Positions 1 to 3,726 of a stretch of DNA of 6,352 nt are shown here, in pieces. Source of the DNA: JBJENW01 sp051880395 (lineage in GTDB: Bacteria > Bacillota > Clostridia > Lachnospirales > Lachnospiraceae); contig JBJENW010000358.1 of the NCBI GenBank assembly GCA_051880395.1, positions 1 through 6,352 of the forward strand. Direction: 5' to 3'. Position 1 is the first letter of the stretch; each line of letters starts with the position of its first letter. The notes under the pieces were generated by a model, which made no database searches, was not told where the DNA came from, and saw only the letters and a program-made list of their open reading frames with translations. The translations under genes and the position numbers were made by a program.

Positions 1-776
1 ACACGTTCCTCGACTGTCCGATTGATCTGCTTAGAAAACATCTCCATCAACGCTTCATATGCCATATTGATCTCTCCTTCCTTTTTTTCCATCTCTTTCC
101 CGTTTGTCTTCCACATCACTTCCAACACAGATGCAAAATTCTGCTCATCCTCTTTATCGCGCAATGTCTGCGACTCCTGCATCATGTCCTCCACCTGCTC
201 TTCTGTCAAATGTTTCGTCAGTACACGCAGGCAGATATGTGTTTTTTCCGTCAGTTCCTGGCCAACGATAAACTGCACCGGAAAAATCGTATCCTCCATG
301 TAATAAATACCTGGAAATTTTTCTTCAATCTTATGACCTTCTTTTCTCAACTGTTCCATCAATTTCTGCGGTTTTTCCTCCCGCACGAGCGAAACCGTCA
401 CTTCCTGCGCAGGGATTTCATCTACCGCTGCACCTGTTTCTGATTTATACATACAGGCATACCCGAGTGCCTTAAACAAAGTATCGATATTCATTGCCTG
501 TCCCGGAGACTTATACTCCATGATATTGTATGTCCGGAAAAATCGACCAATCTCATTTTCCAGCATCACCGCTCTGTTTTTACGGATCACCAAAAAGTCA
601 ATCCGCATCGGCTTTTTCGTCAACTCGTACTCCCGGTAATACGTCAGGTCTTTCTTATTCGCCCGCAATTCCAGCTGCATCGCCGACTGAAATGCCGTGT
701 GCCAGTCTGTTTTCTGTGTATTCGCGTTTTCTGGTTTGACTTTTTCGTCTCTCTTTCGTTTTTGTTCCTCTGCCAA
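1..776 (-). CDS. PD-(D/E)XK nuclease-like protein, 3' end outside window
   Basis: An uninterrupted minus-strand frame of 258 codons runs off the left edge, so the C-terminus is missing. The chosen start is TTG at 776 because AAAGGAG (785-791) sits 8 nt upstream; an in-frame ATG at 821 would add 15 residues but has no ribosome site. The protein begins with a charged tail (AEEQKRKRDEK). Next comes a core with E36 in an AMQLEL segment, D60 in RIDFLVI and E87-Y-K89 in IMEYKSP. D60 and the E-x-K pair fit the PD-(D/E)XK fold, and the RIDFLVIRK...EIGRFFRTYNIMEYKSP layout matches a family common in Lachnospiraceae genomes, usually left as hypothetical. The end of the visible part is acidic and helical (residues ~185-258). 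Nuclease activity is inferred from the fold signature only; the substrate is unknown. It could be a transposase-like or Rpn-like enzyme or a defence component. Nothing in the flanks decides this. Confidence 0.72.
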   Translation of the reverse strand, partial: MAEEQKRKRDEKVKPENANTQKTDWHTAFQSAMQLELRANKKDLTYYREYELTKKPMRIDFLVIRKNRAVMLENEIGRFFRTYNIMEYKSPGQAMNIDTLFKALGYACMYKSETGAAVDEIPAQEVTVSLVREEKPQKLMEQLRKEGHKIEEKFPGIYYMEDTIFPVQFIVGQELTEKTHICLRVLTKHLTEEQVEDMMQESQTLRDKEDEQNFASVLEVMWKTNGKEMEKKEGEINMAYEALMEMFSKQINRTVEER

Positions 777-784
777 TCGTTTTT

Positions 785-791
785 CTCCTTT
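785..791 (-). promoter_or_regulatory. Ribosome binding site of the nuclease-like gene
   Basis: AAAGGAG on the minus strand lies 8 nt before the TTG at 776. It decides the start: the alternative in-frame ATG at 821 is preceded by no purine-rich site. Confidence 0.6.
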
Positions 792-1003
792 CTGTCTGCA
801 GTGAAATTTTCTTTTTTCCATGCATTCATACTTCAGAGAAATCCGTACCTCGGCTGTTTCTGTTATTTAAGTTTAGTGTATCATAAAAGTGGGGATTTTC
901 CTAGATATATTCCATTTCAGAGAAAACTCTAAATGAAGAAATGATTCTTTCAGAATTGTTCCAATCGATCTTTATGGGTCTTTCCAAAGAGAATGCTCTG
1001 GAG

Positions 1004-1023
1004 ATGCAACAGATCTGCTGCAT
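1004..1023. repeat. Imperfect 20-bp palindrome
   Basis: ATGCAACAGATCTGCTGCAT equals its own reverse complement except for one mismatched pair (A1009 against C1018). It could be an operator for the nuclease-like gene 230 nt downstream on the minus strand, but nothing beyond the symmetry supports a role. Confidence 0.35.
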
Positions 1024-1118
1024 AAACAAGAAATTTTCTACAAAAGGATATCACATCCCGCCAGAATTCGCAAGTAAATTTTTCTATTCTTTCACGGTAA
1101 ACGCAAGCTTTTTTATTT

Positions 1119-1151
1119 GCACACTTACGCTTTATATGGGTGTAAGTGTGC
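1119..1151. repeat. 10-bp perfect inverted repeat, 13-nt loop
   Basis: GCACACTTAC (1119-1128) pairs perfectly with GTAAGTGTGC (1142-1151) around the loop GCTTTATATGGGT. No T-run follows on either strand (on the minus strand an A-rich run follows), so it does not fit an intrinsic terminator. An operator or a small RNA hairpin is possible. Confidence 0.55.
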
Positions 1152-1162
1152 GGTTTCTACAT

Positions 1163-1190
1163 TTATTGGCCACCCGAAACGTTATTGGCC
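1163..1190. repeat. Direct repeat TTATTGGCC, period 19
   Basis: TTATTGGCC occurs at 1163-1171 and again at 1182-1190, so the two copies lie on nearly the same face of the helix two turns apart. It sits between the 1119-1151 inverted repeat and the left end of the first long-hairpin element. A paired binding site is conceivable; no regulator is identified. Confidence 0.3.
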
Positions 1191-1223
1191 CCACCACTCT
1201 TTGGGGGTAGCTTAGGGAAACAA

Positions 1224-1592
1224 ATCTCAGCCTTTCGTTTCCAATACACAGTTTCCGGGAGTCATCGGACACTGCGGACAGGGGTGGCTGGGACGGATGT
1301 GGCTTTGACAGAAATGATAGTGAGTTCGGCTGGGTGGGGGTACGATGCCCTTGCTGTTTTACCGCTCGGCGAACTGGCTGTGCGTAGGTGTATGCCTGGG
1401 AAAGAGTCCGATTTTGAGTCTTTCCCAGGCATACACCTGCGTGCAGACTGTCCGACATTCGGAAAACAGCAAAAATAAAGCATCGTACCCCCACCCAGCC
1501 GAACTCGACTTCATTTCTGTCAAGCCACATCTGTTTGCACCACCCCTGTCCGCAGTGTCCGACGACTCCCGGAAACGTCCGTATAGAAGTCC
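1224..1592. repeat. Long-hairpin element copy 1, candidate structured RNA
   Basis: The core 1251-1576 (326 nt) folds on itself end to end. 1251-1263 pairs perfectly with 1564-1576. After one A/C mismatch, 1265-1287 pairs with 1540-1562 (23 bp). 1296-1317 pairs with 1511-1531 with one bulged T. 1322-1348 pairs with 1480-1506 (27 bp). TTGCTGTTTT (1351-1360) pairs with 1463-1472 across an A-rich internal loop. 1386-1405 pairs with 1419-1438 (20 bp), extended by 8 pairs with wobbles at its base, and closes on a loop containing CCGATTTTG. Conserved flanks extend the repeat: ATCTCAGCCT on the left and GTCCG-ATAG on the right also occur in copy 2 at 3348-3720. It lies just 3' of the dismutase gene on the minus strand. 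I see no coding capacity with a start and ribosome site. It may be a structured RNA, an mRNA 3' element or a non-autonomous mobile repeat. The transcribed strand is undecided: wobble pairs are found in both readings. Confidence 0.85.
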
Positions 1593-1602
1593 CCCCGGTT
1601 TT

Positions 1603-2067
1603 TCAAATGTCCCCAGCCAAAATTTCCCCGCAGGCAATCTTTTCCCCCGATCCGCCGGAAGGCTGTGTATGAAAATCATCGGGCATATCGTGAATGATCA
1701 CGGTATGTCCGACGACTTCTTCCGGGAAAAAACGTCCCGTAAACACCTGCATCCATGCCACGCCGTCGTTTGCCAAAAGCGGCGGCAAATCCCCTTTATG
1801 CTCTGGATGTGCCGCATTTTGGGGATTCCAATGTGCCCCTGTGCTGGCAAATGGCTCTTTCGTACCTTCGATGCACTGTTTTCCCTCATGAATATGAAAT
1901 CCGTGAAAACTCTGTGACGGCTTTCCCGATGCATCCGTGATCCCACAGATGTATGCCGTCACCCGTGTATCGCCATATGTCCGATAAAATTTTACCATTC
2001 CCTGCAGATTTGGATATTTGGCACTGAAATGCGCGCTTATTTTTTTAATTTTCCATAATAAGAACAA
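1603..2067 (-). CDS. sodC: Cu/Zn superoxide dismutase family protein
   Basis: 154 residues that read as a complete SOD_Cu domain converting superoxide to oxygen and hydrogen peroxide. Copper ligands are visible at H58 and H60 (GFHIHEG) and H126 (VIIHDMPDDF). H79 (TGAHWNP) is the bridging histidine. H87, H90 and D93 (HPEHKGDLP) are the zinc ligands. C65 and C146 match the structural disulfide. The position of the substrate-guiding arginine near the C-terminal cysteine (SR-LAC in animal SOD1) reads EK-IAC, so lysine K143 replaces it. The only standard start is TTG at 2067, directly after an in-frame TGA, with a weak GGAAG site 7 nt upstream inside the preceding gene. The next ATG (codon 24) would remove the first strand of the barrel. 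There is no signal peptide, so the product from TTG would be cytoplasmic, which is unusual for SodC. The gene overlaps the zinc-ribbon gene by 31 bases in the -1 frame and probably shares its transcript; a frameshift fusion is possible. Confidence 0.85.
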   Translation of the reverse strand: MFLLWKIKKISAHFSAKYPNLQGMVKFYRTYGDTRVTAYICGITDASGKPSQSFHGFHIHEGKQCIEGTKEPFASTGAHWNPQNAAHPEHKGDLPPLLANDGVAWMQVFTGRFFPEEVVGHTVIIHDMPDDFHTQPSGGSGEKIACGEILAGDI

Positions 2068-3248
2068 TCATAGTCTTCCGCATAAATATCCACATTGATT
2101 TTTTTCAGATCTTTTAGATTATCATATCCTTTTGCTACATAGAGGCTGTAATCTGCTCCATCAATGCATAAACTTCCATCAATCCCATGCGGCTCATCAA
2201 ATGTTTGTTTTCCGTTCTTTTTGGTCATAATGTTATGGAATTCTATCGGCAGATAGATTGTGAGCGGTTTAAAGTTTTTCGTGCCATCCCCCGGTGCGAC
2301 GGTCGCTGTGTAAACAAGATTGCATTTGCCTCCCATAATCGCACTCTCTTCTTTATGTTTTGGTGTAAGCATGATCGCGCCATAATATTCAATCTTTTTC
2401 ACAGACAAATCTTCTGCCTGCTCAACAAGATCCTCCTGTATGATTTTTTCTGCTTTCTTTTTCATGCGCTTGAGTGTATCATCCTGAATTTCTTCAAAAT
2501 CCATCACATTGCATTCCACGTCTTTACAGGTATATGTTTTTGATGTTTCTGTAAACGATACACCTTTCTCTTTTGCCTGCTCGATTACCTCTTTTTTGAC
2601 TGTCACCGTCACTTCTTCCCCAAGCTTTATCCCTTCTGATTTTGAGATTTCGAAATCGGAAGAGAACAGGATATATGGTCCGTCTTCGGTACCTTCTTTA
2701 TTCATGACATCCGCATAGGCTGCCGGCGAATAGCCTCCAAACTTCACTTCTATATGATCAAACGGATTCATTTCCTGTAAATCTGCTGTGTCTGCTGTAT
2801 CCTTTGTGTCTGATGCATCCGTCTCTTTTGAATCGCTCCAGTCTTCAACGACTTCAACCGGATCATTTTGAATGTCTTTCTTTTTCAAAATATTTGAAAA
2901 TACCACCGCACAAATCCCGATTCCGACAACCAGTGCCGCAATCCCGATCACGATTCCGACTTTCGATTTCTTTTTTTGTACAACCGGCTGTTGCGGCATC
3001 ATCGGCCCCTGCATTGGTCCATTATAATAGTATCCATTTTGCTGCGGGTCATTGAAATAACCGGGATTTTGTTGTGGCGGCATATTCTGCATCGGCCAGC
3101 CATTTTGCTCCGGATTTTGCTGCGGTGGCACTGCACCATACCCGGACTGCATTTCACTCCCGTCCGGTGTCCACAAGCTTGTTCCACAAAAACAACAAAA
3201 AAGAGCGTTATCCGGTAAATCCGCTCCACAATTCATGCATTTTTTCAT
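2037..3248 (-). CDS. Zinc-ribbon, single-span membrane protein
   Basis: 403 residues. ATG at 3248 is supported by AAGGAGG 9 nt upstream. Residues 1-25 form a zinc ribbon (C4-x2-C7 and C18-x2-C21, with an extra C19). Residues ~30-92 are rich in Q, N, P, G and Y with PPQQNP and QQNG repeats, a disordered linker. A KKKSK stop is followed by one membrane helix (~97-120, IVIGIAALVVGIGICAVV), then an acidic D/T/S linker (~125-160). A large C-terminal domain (~165-403) contains alternating beta-like and helical segments that I cannot name. The positive residues before the helix predict the zinc ribbon inside and the C-terminal domain outside the cell. This architecture (zinc-ribbon, Q-rich linker, helix, outer domain) is common in Lachnospiraceae; the function is unknown, with envelope sensing or scaffolding possible. 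It has its own promoter (3285-3313). The 3' end reads A-AAA-AAA-TAA and overlaps the dismutase gene. Confidence 0.85.
   Translation of the reverse strand: MKKCMNCGADLPDNALFCCFCGTSLWTPDGSEMQSGYGAVPPQQNPEQNGWPMQNMPPQQNPGYFNDPQQNGYYYNGPMQGPMMPQQPVVQKKKSKVGIVIGIAALVVGIGICAVVFSNILKKKDIQNDPVEVVEDWSDSKETDASDTKDTADTADLQEMNPFDHIEVKFGGYSPAAYADVMNKEGTEDGPYILFSSDFEISKSEGIKLGEEVTVTVKKEVIEQAKEKGVSFTETSKTYTCKDVECNVMDFEEIQDDTLKRMKKKAEKIIQEDLVEQAEDLSVKKIEYYGAIMLTPKHKEESAIMGGKCNLVYTATVAPGDGTKNFKPLTIYLPIEFHNIMTKKNGKQTFDEPHGIDGSLCIDGADYSLYVAKGYDNLKDLKKINVDIYAEDYDCSYYGKLKK
2040..2046 (-). other. Candidate -1 frameshift heptamer A-AAA-AAA
   Basis: The last codons of the zinc-ribbon gene are TTA AAA AAA TAA. In that frame this gives the slippery heptamer A-AAA-AAA with the stop codon next in the A site. 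A -1 shift continues as ATA AGC GCG, which is the superoxide dismutase frame from residue I10. The fusion would be 548 residues. I see no strong downstream hairpin and only a weak GGAAA upstream, so efficiency may be low. The run of seven A's could also be chance in an A-rich lysine C-terminus. Confidence 0.3.
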
Positions 3249-3256
3249 AACATAAG

Positions 3257-3264
3257 TCCTCCTT
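3257..3264 (-). promoter_or_regulatory. Ribosome binding site of the zinc-ribbon gene
   Basis: AAGGAGGA on the minus strand, 8-9 nt before the ATG at 3248. It is a near-perfect match to the anti-Shine-Dalgarno sequence and fixes the start. A second ATG at 3253 is out of frame and too close to the site. Confidence 0.8.
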
Positions 3265-3284
3265 CAAGTAAAAATACATGCACC

Positions 3285-3313
3285 ATTATACCGAATCCCG
3301 CCATCCAAAGCAA
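3285..3313 (-). promoter_or_regulatory. SigA-type promoter of the zinc-ribbon/sodC unit
   Basis: On the minus strand TTGCTT (3308-3313) and a perfect TATAAT (3285-3290) are separated by exactly 17 nt. The start point would fall near 3278, giving a leader of about 30 nt that carries the ribosome site. An A/T tract (T6-G-A6, 3327-3339) just upstream could act as an UP element. The promoter lies between long-hairpin copy 2 and the gene, so copy 2 is not part of this transcript's leader. Confidence 0.8.
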
Positions 3314-3347
3314 TCCATCCGCCCACTTTTTTGAAAAAACGAAAAAT

Positions 3348-3720
3348 ATCTCAGCCTACCGTTCCCGATACACAGTTTCCGGGATTCGGCTGGGAGATGC
3401 GCGCAGGGGACGGCTGCTTTAAAAGTGGCTTTGACAGAAATGATAGTGAGCTCGGACGGGCAAAATCGCGATGCCTTTGCTGTCTTGCCGTGAGGCGGAC
3501 TGACTGTGCGGATGTGTACGCCAGAGAAAGAATCCGATTTTGATTCTTGCTCTGGCGTACACATCCGTGCAGCCTGTCCGACATACGGAAGACAGTAAAA
3601 ATAAGACATCGCGATTTTGCCCGTCCGAACTCGACTTCATTTCTGTCTAGCCACTTTTAAAGCAGCCGCCCCCTGCGCGCATCTCCCAGCCGAATCCTGG
3701 AAACGTCCGCATAGGAATCC
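3348..3720. repeat. Long-hairpin element copy 2, candidate structured RNA
   Basis: The core 3375-3704 (330 nt) folds end to end. 3375-3409 pairs with 3670-3704 with only one G/T wobble. After an A/C mismatch, 3411-3430 pairs with 3649-3668 (20 bp). A small asymmetric loop and an A-C-A-G-A-A-A-T helix follow, with single-base bulges at T3444 and G3633. 3452-3473 pairs with 3607-3628 (22 bp). CTGTCTT (3480-3486) pairs with 3589-3595 across the A-rich loop. 3509-3526 pairs with 3550-3567 (18 bp), and AAGAAT (3528-3533) with ATTCTT (3543-3548) closes the loop CCGATTTTG. Blocks shared with copy 1 are the flanks, the stem base, the motif at 3425-3450, its partner at 3626-3645, the A-rich loop and the apical loop. 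The helices between them differ from copy 1 but remain complementary. It lies 22 nt 3' of the CAP-protein stop codon. Same candidate roles as copy 1. Confidence 0.87.
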
Positions 3721-3726
3721 TATTTT

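Larger units (their letters stand above)
777..1223. other. Intergenic region with small inverted and direct repeats, no gene seen
   Basis: No frame here has a convincing start, ribosome site or recognisable protein. The stretch holds an imperfect 20-bp palindrome (1004-1023), a 10-bp inverted repeat (1119-1151) and a 9-bp direct repeat (1163-1171 and 1182-1190). A minus-strand TATGAT (plus ATCATA at 880-885) could be a -10 box for the nuclease-like gene, but no acceptable -35 box lies 16-18 nt upstream, so no promoter is called. Confidence 0.5.

Noticed and set aside
819..821. ATG start of the nuclease-like gene
   Set aside because: It has no purine-rich site upstream, while TTG 776 has AAAGGAG at ideal spacing. 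It is not fully excluded.
1119..1151. Intrinsic terminator for the first intergenic region
   Set aside because: The stem is good but no T-run follows on either strand.
1132..1530. Minus-strand frames of 106-132 residues inside the first hairpin
   Set aside because: Both arms of a GC-rich palindrome create matching open frames on both strands. The peptides resemble each other only because of the inverted symmetry.
1345..1917. 190-residue plus-strand open frame
   Set aside because: It runs through long-hairpin copy 1 and then antisense to sodC. It has no ribosome site or recognisable domain.
1224..3720. Classical insertion sequence or MITE
   Set aside because: No transposase or matching terminal inverted repeats outside the hairpin, and no clear target-site duplication at either copy. 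The complementarity runs through the whole element rather than only its ends.
1224..3720. CRISPR array
   Set aside because: Only two long palindromic copies 2.1 kb apart, with no short repeat-spacer periodicity.
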